From Cristatella mucedo (Eukaryota; Bryozoa; Phylactolaemata; Cristatellidae): a stretch of 64,000 nt of DNA. Below the pieces are notes generated by a model. That model did not search any database and was not told the origin of the DNA. It was given only the letters and a program-made list of their open reading frames with translations. Location: positions 8,939,001-9,003,000 of the forward strand of contig WPIO01000007.1 of the NCBI GenBank assembly GCA_009760855.2. The letters are read 5' to 3'. This document shows positions 36,290-46,099 of this stretch, piece after piece; the stretch's first letter is position 1, and each line of letters begins with the position of its first letter. A program made the translations under genes and the position numbers.

Positions 36290-36519
36290 CACAGGCTGCA
36301 GTAGTTTCATTCTACATTCTCAGGAATGCAGACTCAGGTAGAGTCTCTCTGCTTGTTTTGCTTGATATCTCTGCTACGTTTGATACTATTGATCACAAAG
36401 TAATTCTTGGGGACCTCTCATCTCGCCTGGGCATCACTGGCACTTCACTACAATGGTTTAGGTCTAATCTCAGTAAGAGATTTCAGAGCATTAAGGGGAA
36501 ATGTCAAGAAAACACTTAT
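36290..36519 (+). mobile_element. LINE-B RT fragment
   Basis: ILRNADSGRVSLLVLLDIS, ATFDTIDHKVILGDL and SSRLGITGTSLQWFRSNLS, then it stops abruptly at repeat C. Confidence 0.87.
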
Positions 36520-36985
36520 AAAATTAGTCCGACAATCGAATATTTGCTTAGGGTAACTTTCAAAAGATAAACATGCTAGAAATGGGATCAGAAGTGATGA
36601 CGTTTTTCGACATAAAAGAACGATCATGCATTGACCATGTAAAAGAAAAATGATCATGCAAACCATGTCTAACCTGGATGTAAACCAGAAGCTGCATATC
36701 AACAAATGACAGATTTGCCGATATCTGCATTGTATACGACTTGCATCCTAACTTGTTGAACCTTGATATATCGAGGTACATTCTTGAAGATTTTTGAGGT
36801 GCATGCTTGTGACTTTAATATACAGCTTTATTTTCAGTGTAGCTTAATACCCTGTGCACTCCATAACTCGGCCAATACTTCATGTATCAGTAAAATTTGT
36901 AATGCGAGTTCAACACTGCGTATACTAGACGATTCTAGTTTATTTCATAATTTCAGTTGAATACATTTTGCTTGAGTAATGATAA
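36520..36985. repeat. Repeat C, copy 2
   Basis: Collinear with copy 1, with an internal partial duplication of ATAAAAGAACGATCATGCA / AAAAGAAAAATGATCATGCA. Confidence 0.8.
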
Positions 36986-37449
36986 GCCACCCACTCAGAT
37001 GTCAGACAATAAAACTGCTTGCAGAAGGCAAACCATTTTAGCAGCTACTTTGGAAACAGACCTTGCAGCGGAATGCCACTGTATTGGCAATAAGCTCTAC
37101 CTGGAAGACAGGTGTACTCCTCCCGAGAGGCTACCAGGGAGGGGTTAAAGTGTTTGAAATACCGTTTCCTGTCAGCGTTTACGGGGGTGGCTCGAAGCCC
37201 TCCCAAGCCTAAAGGCCTGCCGCTAATGAAGACAGAGAACGTCCATACTTCGGAGAGGGTCAGATACCTCAACAGCCACTTCTAATCTTGGCAGCTCCGT
37301 GATGCTCAAAGGATAAATTATTGCAGCTGCGCGTTATAGAGATTCCACAATTCATTGTTATTAAAAAGCTTACACACACACACAGACACACACACGCACA
37401 GAGAGAGAGAGAGAATCGTAAAGCTTCTTTAACAAAATAGAGCACAAGA
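36986..37449. other. MND1 intron with a short CA/GA tract
   Basis: A mixed (CA)n-(GA)n tract at 37373-37412. The remainder was not recognised. Confidence 0.5.
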
Positions 37450-37545
37450 GATCAGCTTGCTATAACCTTTGCAGCAAATTTAAAGTGCCTAGAAAGAGAT
37501 CGTTTTCTGAGGGCGATAAGCAAATTTATTATTATTTTTATTATT
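37450..37545 (+). mobile_element. LINE-B 3' tail scrap
   Basis: TTTGCAGCAAATTTAAAGTG, CCTAGAAAGAGATCG, TTCTGAGGGCGATAAGC and an ATT tail. Confidence 0.75.
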
Positions 37546-37821
37546 CTTTATTCAGCCCCAGGATTGAATGAAACACAGAATGTCTCTCATTTGAGATCTG
37601 AGTTTAGTCTCATGGAAAATTCTAGCAAAGAACTAGGCTACCAAGATAAATCGATGCATTTAATTCGTTATTCCAAGCTGCAGCATTGTGTGTTCATGGT
37701 TACTATTCACTATCTACAACTCAAAATATGATTCTTATGTGACAGATAGTGGCACGTCTGTTCCCCAGAACCGGCTTCCCATACCTCACTGGCTTCACAC
37801 GAACAAATGCACATAATTCAC

Positions 37822-37995
37822 CTTTTGGCTAGCTTTGCTAGGAAACGCCCAATAGTAAATAGAAGTGCCGATCTTGTCTGTATCCACGAGACCATCGTCG
37901 ACGAGGCTCTGCAGAACTTCCTTGACGGTCATCGATGTAATGCCTTTCTCTTTCTGGCATAGTTTCTCTAGCTCTTTCAGTTGAAAGACGTCTTT
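37822..37995 (-). CDS. MND1: MND1 exon: winged-helix domain
   Basis: 174 nt, 58 codons, phase 0 at both ends. Acceptor TTTGTAG, donor AAAAG|GTGAAT. Encodes [20 protein letters not shown]...[15 protein letters not shown]...[14 protein letters not shown], the most conserved MND1 block and the DNA-binding winged helix. Confidence 0.97.
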
Positions 37996-38057
37996 CTACA
38001 AACCCGTACAGCAGGCTACAATTCAAGCGAGCATTTTCAAGTACCGTTAACAACAGC

Positions 38058-38097
38058 AGAGAGAGAAAGAGAGAGAGAGAGTGTGTGTGTGTGTGTG

Positions 38098-38129
<32 letters not shown>

Positions 38130-38160
38130 CGTGTGCAGACAATGACGACAACACCACGGC
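38058..38160. repeat. (GA)n-(GT)n compound microsatellite
   Basis: A GA tract runs into interrupted GT units within the MND1 intron, next to a LINE-B tail. Confidence 0.95.
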
Positions 38161-38163
38161 ACC

Positions 38164-38345
38164 AATAATAATAATAATATTGCACTTGATAAAGCGCCCT
38201 CAGAGAACTTAATCTCTTTCTAGGCGCTTTACATTTGCTGCAAAGTGATACGCAATAGAATAGTAAGTAAAATCATGCTTGAAAAACAAACAAAATGAAT
38301 AACATGGTTAGGGGTTACATGCACTGGGTCAGCATGCAAATGTGG
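38164..38345 (-). mobile_element. Recent LINE-B 3' end
   Basis: (AAT)n, the hairpin and a 3' UTR almost identical to 18360-18535 and 26050-26240. Carries the subfamily marker read on the sense strand as CCCAGTGCATGTAACCCC. Confidence 0.9.
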
Positions 38346-38597
38346 TTACCAATAATGATGTTCCGACGCCAGCATCAGGCAGGTCAAAACATGCAAACGA
38401 GGCACATCTTATAATGGCAGGTAAGAAGGCATTAGTAGGCAGTGGGCTGAAACTTTGGAATCGCATGATCCTTGCAAAAAAAAACAATAATTGCTTACAC
38501 TGCTGCAAAAATAAGTGACTAACTCTCGGCAACGAACTGCCCACGGGATGCTGGCCAGTACTGACATAAAGGTACCACCTGATATTTTTTATAGATA

Positions 38598-38668
38598 TAA
38601 TTCATTTGCATAGCACCATAAGAGAACTTAATCTCTACCTAGGTGCAGCACATGTGCTGCAGGGCCCA
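38598..38668 (-). mobile_element. SINE1 3' fragment
   Basis: AATTCATTTGCATAGCACC, TAAGAGAACTTAATCTC and GCACATGTGCTGCAGGGCCC; the tRNA head is missing and LINE-A follows directly. Confidence 0.8.
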
Positions 38669-39530
38669 AGTAATGTATCTCAGTCTGTAACTCCACAAAG
38701 CCATAAATGTGAGTGTCACATAGGAGAGTTTTGTATAGCGCATTCAAAGCCCAAGTGGCTTTTGGTACGCATTCGGTTGACAACAGACTTCATCCCATGC
38801 AACAAAAATAAAGCGTGAAGCATAAGAGAGTCATGAGAGGAGTTGAAGTAGTTAGTGGCATAGAAGTTGCAGGTCAGGACCGCTGGAAATGATGAGCCAT
38901 AGTCGGCAGCAGGAGAATAGTTGTCATTGCGTAAGAATCGTGGTAGCGAGTTCCACAGCCTAGGACCCACGGAGCTAAAGCTTCTGTCGCCAACGGTCTT
39001 TAAGCAAAGGAATGGAACAGCTAATTTATTGTCCATGAAGGACCTGAGGGCACGAGGAGGCTGAAACTCGTGCAGCAGTTCAGCTAGGTATGCTGGAGCC
39101 AAGCTGTAGCGGGCCTTGTGGGTCAGCGTAAGCACTTTGCCCTATATCCGTTTATTAACCAGCAGCCATCCTAGCTCTTTTAGCAATGGAGATACGTGGT
39201 CAAACCTTTGGAACTTGAAAACTAGCCTTGCAGCCATATTTATAGCTATTTGCAGTGGCATTGTGGGTTTTTTCGGTAGCTAAGCCAAAACGGAATTAAA
39301 ATAATCAAGCCAAGACAGAACTAAGGAGCTAGTTGGAAGACAGCTCCTTATCTTACGTAGGGATAGGAAGTGATGGATAGCTGTAGAAGCAATCTTCTGA
39401 ATGAAGCTTTTAAAATGTAGGCAGCTCTCGAAAACGATACCTAAATTTCATTCAAGCACGTGGTGATGGTCACAGAACAGCATCACCTATTAGAAGAACA
39501 CACGACCTTGTCCGTTTAAGGCAAGCACCT
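38669..39530 (-). mobile_element. LINE-A C-terminal half
   Basis: 3' end AAGTAATGTATCTCAG; the open antisense frame 38716-39135 encodes LTLTHKARYSLAPAYLAELL and SFSSVGPRLWNSLPRF. Beyond that the frame decays. Confidence 0.9.
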
Positions 39531-39711
39531 AAGCCCAATCCAGAATGAAATAGCAAGATCAATCCTGAAAAAATTAGCTTGCTGGCAACCACTGGTAGCA
39601 TGTGCACTGATCAATTAAAAAAGCAAGGGTTTATCCATAGCACACTACAAAATGCACACATACAGTAACCGATAGATTTGATCTAATGCAACAAAATGAA
39701 AGTGAGAAGCA

Positions 39712-39712
<1 letters not shown>

Positions 39713-39802
<90 letters not shown>
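39713..39802. repeat. (CA)n microsatellite
   Basis: About 45 uninterrupted CA units, directly left of repeat C copy 3. Confidence 0.98.
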
Positions 39803-39804
<2 letters not shown>

Positions 39805-39837
39805 CAGCACACGATGGCTGGAAAGAATGTACCAGAG

Positions 39838-40175
39838 TCGGATAACCCGGATGTACATCGTGTCTAACCCGGATGCAAACCGTCCACAACATATCGACAA
39901 ATAACAAATTGACCGATCTCTGCATCATATGCAACTTATATCCCAACTTGTTGAGCCTCGTAGAATGAGGCACATGTGTGAAACTTGTTGATATTATGCT
40001 TGCGACTTTTATACAGCTTCATTTACAATGTTGCTTTGTGCCTTGCAAATTCCATAACTTGGCATACTTCACGGGTTAGAGTGAAATTTGAAATGCGAAT
40101 TCAGCTCTGCCTTTATCACATTTTGCTAGCTTATTTCTGATTTCGGTTGGATAAGTTTTGCTATACATGTCATCT
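39838..40175. repeat. Repeat C, copy 3
   Basis: Matches the central and right parts of copies 1 and 2 (ACCCGGATGCAAACC, CCGATCTCTGCATC, TGCCTTGCAAATTCCATAAC, TGATTTCGGTTGGATAAG). Its left part is missing. Confidence 0.78.
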
Positions 40176-40864
40176 AACTCCTGGAGCTCCATTTTTTGCA
40201 ATTATAGACATGTATAGCCTTTGGCTTGGACATTAGATCTTGTATGCAAGATCTAATAGTTGACATTAAATACAGCTGGCAGGTTAACGTTGGTTGAGAA
40301 CTTCCCACACTCATTTATTTGGTTGAGGGCGTACCCAAGCTTGTGGTGGGTAACTTTTTAGTCCTTCTCGGCATACTAGCAACAATCGAAAACGCAATCG
40401 AGCAGTGGTCACAGAGATGTTAAGTAGGCACAAGGAGGCTCCTAGGGCTAACTTGCTTTTCTGTGCCTTTGCTTAAGCATATCGGTATCGAGTTATCCCG
40501 AAGAATGACATAAAACACAAGTGATATGAACCAGAGTGGGGAGCCATTGGACCAGATCACGTAAGGTTTATGAATCTACGTGCATTGCTGTGTACCCACT
40601 CAGACACATAATCCCACATGAGTTTAATAGCATCAATCCACAGACTCCAGTTAACTGGACCTAGCTCCATAGTAAGGAAAGACGAAAAGGACTGGCTCAT
40701 AAAAAATATATATGACTTGGCAAACACCCAAAGAATAGCTTAGCTGAAGAAGGATAAGTAGCAAGCCACAGAATAGCAGCTATGGCCGAATCAATCAAAA
40801 TGGGCGAGTTGATTTGACTCCAGTCTCTGGTTTTGGGAATTTGTATGTTCCACTTCCAGCTGAT
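40176..40864. other. MND1 intron, unassigned
   Basis: Contains a short perfect inverted repeat at about 40228-40256 (TTAGATCTTG...CAAGATCTAA). No gene recognised. Confidence 0.45.
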
Positions 40865-41025
40865 TTAACAGGCCTCATTTACATAGCACCAGAAGAGCAT
40901 TAATGGCAATCAACACTGCTTGCAGCGAGCAATTAAGGATTGCGCCACTGCAAGACACGAACCCACGACCTGGGTTGTGAAGTGCGGGTACCTTACCCCT
41001 AGGCTAACACCCAGGGGCAAACTAC
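40865..41025 (-). mobile_element. SINE2 copy
   Basis: Reversed tail CTCATTTACATAGCACC, GCAATTAAGGATTGCGCCAC, box B-like CGAACCCACGACCTGG and head CTTACCCCTAGGCTAACACC. Confidence 0.82.
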
Positions 41026-41584
41026 TTAGATGCAAGGCTAATTTGAAGGCCAAGGACTACTTATACATGTGTGACAGCATTTATCCGTTAGTGCAAACCG
41101 GTGGCAATGGAAAGATAGCCACTTCAGTAAAGAGCCACATATTCTAGAATAGAAGAGGCATAACAAATATGATGTTGAACACCACAAACAGGCTTCTGTT
41201 AACAGATTAACCGAAAGAGATGTCAACGTCAAAAAAATGTATGGCATACAAGCAATTGTGATATCTAATTACTGATGCATCGATCATGATCAACAATGCA
41301 CACTCAAGGATCCTGGCTATGCGTTTAAGTATGTGAGTATAGTGCATTTAAGTATAAGTTAACTATTCATTGTAAGTATGTAGGTGTTTAAGTTATATAT
41401 GGGAATATGCATTTAAATATACACTCAGGCAGAAAAAAATCCTCCGATTATAGCCACCGCCGCGGTGGCAGTAAATTCGTTCAGGTAATAGGATGGTTTT
41501 TTTATGACACCAGGTAAACTAAAGTTATGTGATGCATGGGAGAATATTCATTGACAACCCCAAAACAAACACATATGCTGTTTG

Positions 41585-41930
41585 TGTGTATGCTTTTAGT
41601 GTGCCGTCTTCCTACCACGAGTCTGTATGACCTCCTTGTCTGGCCCGGAATAGAGGCTGCCAACTTCTTTGATGTCTTATCTGCTGTAGCACATTTCAAA
41701 GAGCCCTAATTTTATTAAAAGGTCGGCTACTGAGGTCAGGTCGAATGGCCGGCCTCTGCTGCCTGTCGGTATTGCTCCATAGTAGTTTTATAGGGTTCAA
41801 ATCAGGCGGCTGGCTGAGACACTGAACCAGCACCAAACAAGGATGCCTCAAAGGGTACTTTACTCAAGTCGTTGTCTAAGAAAATCGGATTTCAAGGCTC
41901 AAATGCGCCACTTGGGGGTCGCTACCTTTA
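41585..41930 (-). pseudogene. Tc1-type transposase remnant
   Basis: Broken minus-strand frames with FLDNDLSK (the DND motif), VSQPPDLNPIKLLWSNTD (the SPDLNPIENLW motif holding a catalytic Asp) and the C-terminal LAASIPGQTRRS...GRRHTKS. Stops and frameshifts; the N-terminus is mostly lost. Confidence 0.85.
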
Positions 41931-42044
41931 GCATCGAGATGACGAAACTATGCAAACTTCCTGGACGAATCCTTATTTGGTACTGGTGAAATGGTTGAGC
42001 TAGCTGCCTGATCTGAACTCGTTCAACTGCGCTACAGTAGAAAA

Positions 42045-42190
42045 GACAGCACAGAAGCTGGTACTTGCTCTTCACGATTCAGGTCTTGGGTTCGAATCCT
42101 GAAGTTAAGCGATTCTTTGTTGCCAAGTGCAAGTGGTGGCGATAGCCGGTAAGGCTCTGTTGCTGCCATACAAATGAGTTAAATCAGCTT
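42045..42190 (+). mobile_element. SINE2 inserted in the Tc1 element
   Basis: GGTACTTGCTCTTCACGATTC, box B GGGTTCGAATCCTG (close to a tRNA B box), GATAGCCGGTAAGGCT, GCCATACAAATGAG and AAATCAGCTT. Younger than its host element. Confidence 0.9.
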
Positions 42191-42432
42191 AGGTTTGTTT
42201 AGCCTCTATTCCTCTCCAGATATGACAGGTCATAAAGAAACGTGATAAAAACAATGCCACATTAAACGCAAAAACAGCATCTGTTTGTTTTTGGGTTGTC
42301 GATAAATATTTTCACATGCTTTGCATAACGTTGGTATTCATGGCTTCGTGGAAACCCTCTTATTTCTCGAGCGAATTTATAGCCATGCATCGGTGGCCAT
42401 ACAGCAAGGAATTTTATTTTTGCGCCTGAGTG

Positions 42433-43020
42433 TACAAGTATAACTGCTATTTTATGTTCGAATAGATCTCTCGCCAGGAGCTGTGCACACGGCTGAATGT
42501 AAACCCACTTCAATATTTGCAGATAGAGGCACACTCTGATCGTCAAGGCCTAGCACAGGCTGGTTTTTCCAGATATTGTGAATTACTAGGCAAGTTTGAG
42601 CTTCCATCTGCACTAAGGTCTGCCCCTGAACAATAAGTGGTCCCTTTCTGCTGCTTAAAGACTCAAGGCTGACAGCTGCTTTCGCGTGGGAAGTAGCAAT
42701 AGTAGTTATAGGCAGTAGAAGTCATTTCCACGTGTTTTATGTGTGTGCACCTGCTGGTGAAAAGCACCTGCTGCAATGTTTCCATTTGTTCTTACCTCCA
42801 GCTTTTCCCCTACTTACTCCATCAAAGGCATCCTGCATCGACTATCGCATAATTCGCTTTTTTCCTAGTGATGCACATTGCTGGCAGCCACAAATAAAAT
42901 GCAAGCTACTTAGGCCTTCAACTTGCTACATAAAACGTTATAGCAGAGCAGCCTTTGGTCATATTTTTATGGAGGTACAGCATACTACCGATATAATAAG
43001 ATAAGAAAAAATAATCATAC
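42433..43020. other. MND1 intron next to the first common exon
   Basis: A 90-codon plus-strand frame (42732-43004) has no recognised domain and opposes the gene. Not called. Confidence 0.4.
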
Positions 43021-43086
43021 CTTCTCATAGAAGAAATCCATCATCCTGGAACGCTTCTCGTCCAGGGAGAGTCCTTTCTTCTTCGA
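43021..43086 (-). CDS. MND1: MND1 exon 2 (N-terminus after Met)
   Basis: 66 nt, 22 codons, phase 0 at both ends. Acceptor ATTGTAG|TCG, donor GAGAAG|GTATGA. Encodes SKKKGLSLDEKRSRMMDFFYEK; human MND1 begins MSKKKGLS, so only the ATG is missing and must come from an upstream exon. Confidence 0.95.
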
Positions 43087-43467
43087 CTACAATGACATCG
43101 AGAGGGCTTAATCCCACAGTACTGACAGCACTTCAGGGCCAAAGGGCACAGGTGGTAAATCCTGTGCTCCTAGGGTGTTGTTTTCTCAAACCGAAGGCTA
43201 TATGTAAGCAGTCTATTTTATCTGCACAGTTACTGTGCATTTTCTTTAAGAGTAAATACAAGATGATCCACCCCGATGCAGCAACAAGCATTGCAATTCA
43301 GGCAGGCCAAAATTATGGTATATTGGAATGCTGCCAGACTTGGGCTAGAATGTGACAAATGCAAGAGATCAGTATCCTACGATCAACTTGGGCTGGTAAG
43401 GATTAGTCCCACATATTCTAAGCCGGTAGCTTCAGGTATACAGAGAAGATTCTGCCCCTCGTTATAC

Positions 43468-43735
43468 TACTCCTATTTAGGACAGCATTTAGTGGGTCCC
43501 TGTGATTCGTCCTTGATGTGCTTACGCATGCTGACACTGTGCATGCTGCCACTAACCACATTTGCATGCTGACGCTGTGCATGTCACCTCTAACCATGTT
43601 ATTCATGTTGTTTATCAAGCATGATATTACTCACCATTCAATTGCATTTCCCTTTGCAGCAAATGTAAAGCGCCTAGAAAGAGATTGAGTTCTCTGAGGG
43701 CGCTTTATCAAGTTCATTATAATTCTTACTATTAC
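43468..43735 (+). mobile_element. Short LINE-B 3' end
   Basis: Begins CTATTTAGGACAGC, carries the whole 3' UTR, hairpin and ATT tail. Its 5' cut is within a few bases of the one at 48568. Confidence 0.88.
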
Positions 43736-43829
43736 TGCTGCAATGTATACCTTCTAGCTAAGTCGGTCTGAGAAGGAAGGCATTACTATTTGAAAATGCT
43801 TGATCTCCGGATAATAATAATAATAATGC

Positions 43830-44960
43830 AGAGCGAGGGCTAGCTCTGTCCGAAGCTGCTCGCTCGTGAAACTAGGCTACCTTAGCCAGCGTCTCAGCTG
43901 AGGCGGCGGCGGCAGCAGGCACGGCGGCGGCGACAGCGTGCGCCCGGTCGCTGGCAACGACCGAGGCGGCCAACCCTCTGAACGTTTGCGAGCCGGCTGC
44001 CGAACGGCTTACTAGTGTCCCAATCGGGTGCAGCAGCGAACGCTGTCCGGTTACGGACCACCAACGGCAGAGCATAACTAATGTAGCTTCGTCGTTACCT
44101 TAATACCATGAAAAACGTCCTGTGCAACATTCAAAGCCAGCACACGCCCACACTGGCTCGAGCGAGCGAGGGGGCCGTTCGACGCCGACGTGCCTCGCAC
44201 GACAGTGTCGAGAGCTTTAAGATGGTCGACGGCCTCCAGCCACATCGAGGCACACAATCTAACCTCGGATTTGCAGCGCTCGACGGGAAGCGGAGAGCGG
44301 AGCGGGCGGGCGGGGTGGGCTTAGCGCCGCCCGCAGCCGCAAAGCAACCCGGTCTACGAGCCTCCGTCGAACGGATATTCGCCGCCCAGACGGCCACGGC
44401 GGCACTCGTCCGAGTCGTAATTGCTCGTAGCCAGCTCAGCATCGCAAGCCGCTAGCTCTGCCAGGGCAGCATATGACGAAGCCCGCTGTGCACGGATGCG
44501 CAGGACAGCGGATAAGGAGCAGCGCCGCGCTCGGTCCAGGGCCAGCGATACGAGCTCTCTCTTAAGGTCGAGGCGTAAAGAGCGGGCACCCTGGCGCAGG
44601 CTACGGGCGCGCGCCAGCCAGCAGGCGGCGCTTTCGCCGACAGGTCACGCCGAGGCGTGACCTGTCGGGCTCGCCGCGTAGCATCTTAGCTCGGCTTTCT
44701 CCGAGGAAGCGCACGCGCTCGTCCCCCGTACGTTACTTAGCTACCCAGCAATAACCCCACGCGGTAAGTCGCCGGCAATGCAAGGCCGCCGGAGCCTCTG
44801 CGAGAAACTCCGCCAGCCGCGATCTCTCCAGGTAAGTACGATGCTCGAGAAAAGCCTCGGGCGCGTTTTACCATGATTAGGCTGCAGCGTGGAGTGCAGC
44901 GACTTCCGGGCCGGAAATGCAGCTGCCAATTTCAGACCGTGGCGCGAAACGGCACCCACG
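43830..44960. promoter_or_regulatory. CpG-rich island, probable MND1 promoter
   Basis: The only long GC- and CpG-rich stretch in the window, upstream of the first common MND1 exon. It holds two minus-strand ATG|GT sites that would supply a Met-only first exon in phase 0: 44874-44872 (ATG|GTAAAA, preferred) and 44109-44107 (ATG|GTATTA). Open frames rich in Arg and Ala occur on both strands, as expected of any GC-rich DNA. Confidence 0.6.
44779..44830 (+). other. Possible plus-strand first exon
   Basis: ATG at 44779, then MQGRRSLCEKLRQPRSLQ, ending at a consensus donor CAG|GTAAGT. If real, the island has a divergent promoter. No matching second exon was proven. Confidence 0.25.
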
Positions 44961-45940
44961 CGACAGTCAGATGTGAGCGCGAAGCTAATCGATGAAAATC
45001 AACAAAGATTACTGAACGCTACTATATTTTAATTTTGTATCATCACACGACGGTTTCGATAGATGGCGATGAGCAGCATCGCTGTGTTTAGTAGCGAATT
45101 CGAATGTGGGCGCGGTGATGCAACACTATTGGCTAGCGTGTAAAAGCCGTCGTCTGCTGGATTTGGGTAGGTCGGCTGTATAGGCGAATTGAATGGTGGC
45201 GGAGTGGCGTCGTGCAGCGCTTCAGCTACAAAAGTTTGCACCCTCATGCTGAAATGTCTTACAGAATAGAAAAAACAATATACATCGTGGGAAATTTTGC
45301 TTTATGAAGGGAAGAAAGATTACATATGATGAATGACCTCAGATTTATAATAATTACTTTAGTAGCAGATTTCAGTGTTTGACCTTGGGACAAAATGTTT
45401 TCCCTAATTCCTAATGCTTTGATGTATTCTGTTCCACAGAAATATGCTTCTGCGGTCAGAATGAAATTAAAATTCTCTAGCTTTGCGGTTCGGCAGGCTG
45501 GGGAGGCTGTGCCGCATCCGAATGGATGAGGGTTAGGCGGACAAGTGTAACAGTGCCTTTAACGAAAGTTTTAGTTTGTGCTATTTCCGATTAAGAGTAT
45601 ATTGACTAGCCATATTTTATTGAAACAGTACCAATAGATTGCTTGCACCCAGAAGATGATTTTTGCAATGTATTTGGACAATTTATCACGATAAGAACGA
45701 AAAAGTACTCGTAAAAGCGTCTGTTAAGCTGTGCGAGGCCTAAGAAGCATAGTTCGCTATGCATGTCAAGGTGAAAGACATGCCATGGGCACCTTACTTT
45801 ATATGGGAACACTGCAAGAGAACTGTTGGAAGCTCATGTGACTGATTGCTGCTGTCTAGATGCAATTTTCTGCACATTATTAGGCAGTGCTTGAAATACA
45901 TTTATTTAATTTATATAACACTGGTAATGTAATTTTACAG
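44961..45940. other. Right of the CpG island, unassigned
   Basis: No gene or repeat recognised. The GC content falls back to the background level. Confidence 0.4.
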
Positions 45941-46097
45941 GCTGGTTAATGCGAGAGAAGAGAGCCGTGAAGTTTGCATCCCACGAATTTCACGGGAAGC
46001 GACTGATCACTCAAGCTGCTTCTGCACGATTGACCTTACCAAACTTCGGAGCTGGCAAGAGCGCATCCCATCGCGTATTCATTTAATCACCCCATAA
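45941..46097 (+). other. Possible orphan exon
   Basis: Acceptor TTTTACAG at 45933-45940. Two frames stay open for about 50 codons (one reads VNAREESREVCIPRISREA, another MREKRAVKFASHEFHGKR). No family recognised. A LINE-A 3' end abuts it at about 46100. Confidence 0.2.
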
Positions 46098-46099
46098 AG

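Larger units (their letters stand above)
41422..42432 (-). mobile_element. Tc1/mariner element with long TIRs and TA target site
   Basis: 1011 bp flanked by TA on both sides (41420-41421, 42433-42434). Ends CACTCAGGCAGAAAAAAATC (left) and, reversed, CACTCAGGCGCAAAAATAAA (right). Similarity runs about 85 bp inward, through GCCACCG...GGC and TAAATTCG. The minus strand carries transposase remains. A SINE2 copy sits inside. Confidence 0.87.
14841..43086 (-). other. MND1: MND1 gene locus
   Basis: Meiotic nuclear division protein 1, which pairs with HOP2/PSMC3IP and stimulates DMC1/RAD51 strand invasion in meiotic recombination. Five exons join at GT-AG sites with agreeing phases. With an ATG from a separate first exon they give 205 codons, the length of human MND1. 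The order is a winged-helix N-terminus (about 1-75), coiled coil (about 80-155) and C-terminal capping helices with EAANRWT and IPEDLEYIS. The gene covers over 28 kb, nearly all of it intron filled with LINEs, SINEs and DNA transposons. The ATG exon is probably in the CpG-rich block at 43.8-44.9 kb. Confidence 0.95.

Noticed and set aside
44108-44455. 115-codon plus-strand frame and its 103-codon antisense partner
   Set aside because: Both are open because the DNA is GC-rich; compositions are Arg/Ala-biased and neither shows a domain.
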